Source of the DNA: Certhia americana
Taxonomy: Eukaryota > Chordata > Aves > Passeriformes > Certhiidae
Assembly: GCA_018697195.1 (NCBI GenBank)
Contig: JAGMWU010000028.1
Span: 2,147,994-2,211,993 of the forward strand
Length of the DNA stretch: 64,000 bases
Direction: 5' to 3'
Shown in pieces: positions 63,941 to 64,000 of this stretch (within the stretch, counting starts at the first letter, position 1; each line of letters starts with the position of its first letter). Under the pieces are notes generated by a model. It did not search any database. It had not been told where the DNA came from and saw only the letters and a program-made list of their open reading frames with translations. The position numbers and the translations under genes were made by a program.

Positions 63941-64000
63941 GTACGGCAGGGCTGGTACTGAGCACCGGGCCCAGCTGCAGGGCTGGGGCTGGCAGGGCTG
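63941..64000 (+). other. KCND3: start of the next KCND3 intron
   Basis: The donor gtacgg follows the split codon. The remaining 60 bases are GC-rich, with no exon, and the intron runs off the window. Confidence 0.85.

Overview
This is vertebrate, most likely bird, nuclear DNA. The evidence is large introns with GT/AG-bounded coding exons, many CR1-type LINE 3' ends (the dominant avian retroposon), no Alu or L1, and numerous GC-rich minisatellites of the sort common on small, GC-rich avian chromosomes. The species cannot be read from the sequence. The one gene I can support is KCND3 (voltage-gated A-type potassium channel Kv4.3) on the + strand. The window opens inside a long intron and ends just past the fifth exon seen here. 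The start codon, T1 domain, S1-S5, most of the pore and the terminal coding exon(s) lie outside it.

The exons are 41778-41940 (end of the selectivity filter, S6 and the post-S6 segment), 54918-55019, 60057-60149 (with the dileucine dendritic-targeting motif), 62770-62826 (the 57-nt cassette coding the 19-residue insert of the long Kv4.3 isoform) and 63693-63940 (distal cytoplasmic tail). Joined, they read in frame through canonical splice sites. The three middle exons are phase 0 at both ends and multiples of three. The 19-residue cassette distinguishes KCND3 from KCND1 and KCND2.

Layout. 1-41777 is intron with scattered CR1 and MIR-like fragments, a 9-bp/63-bp higher-order minisatellite (about 19.2 kb) and a block of about 5 kb present twice (21834-26813 and 28079-33107). 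Between the two copies lie a 543-N gap and degraded sequence. Copy 2 differs from copy 1 mainly by tiny insertions and deletions, so the pair looks like a false (assembly) duplication rather than a biological one. Each copy holds the same CR1 and the same 20-bp minisatellite, and copy 2 runs into an ATGG tetranucleotide tract. 41941-54917 is intron with a 33-bp minisatellite (48.2 kb) and a roughly 94-bp tandem array dense in CAGGTG (51 kb). GC-rich minisatellites abut the coding exons: a 21-bp array before exon 41778, and C-rich arrays on both sides of exon 54918. 55020-63692 carries little recognisable repeat.

All the long open frames over the minisatellites are by-products of repeat structure. 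I found no second gene, RNA gene, CRISPR array, retroviral element or unfamiliar multi-gene system. The observations most worth following are the apparent false duplication, the regulated cassette exon with weak splice sites and a nearby GCATG motif, and the minisatellites hugging constitutive exons.
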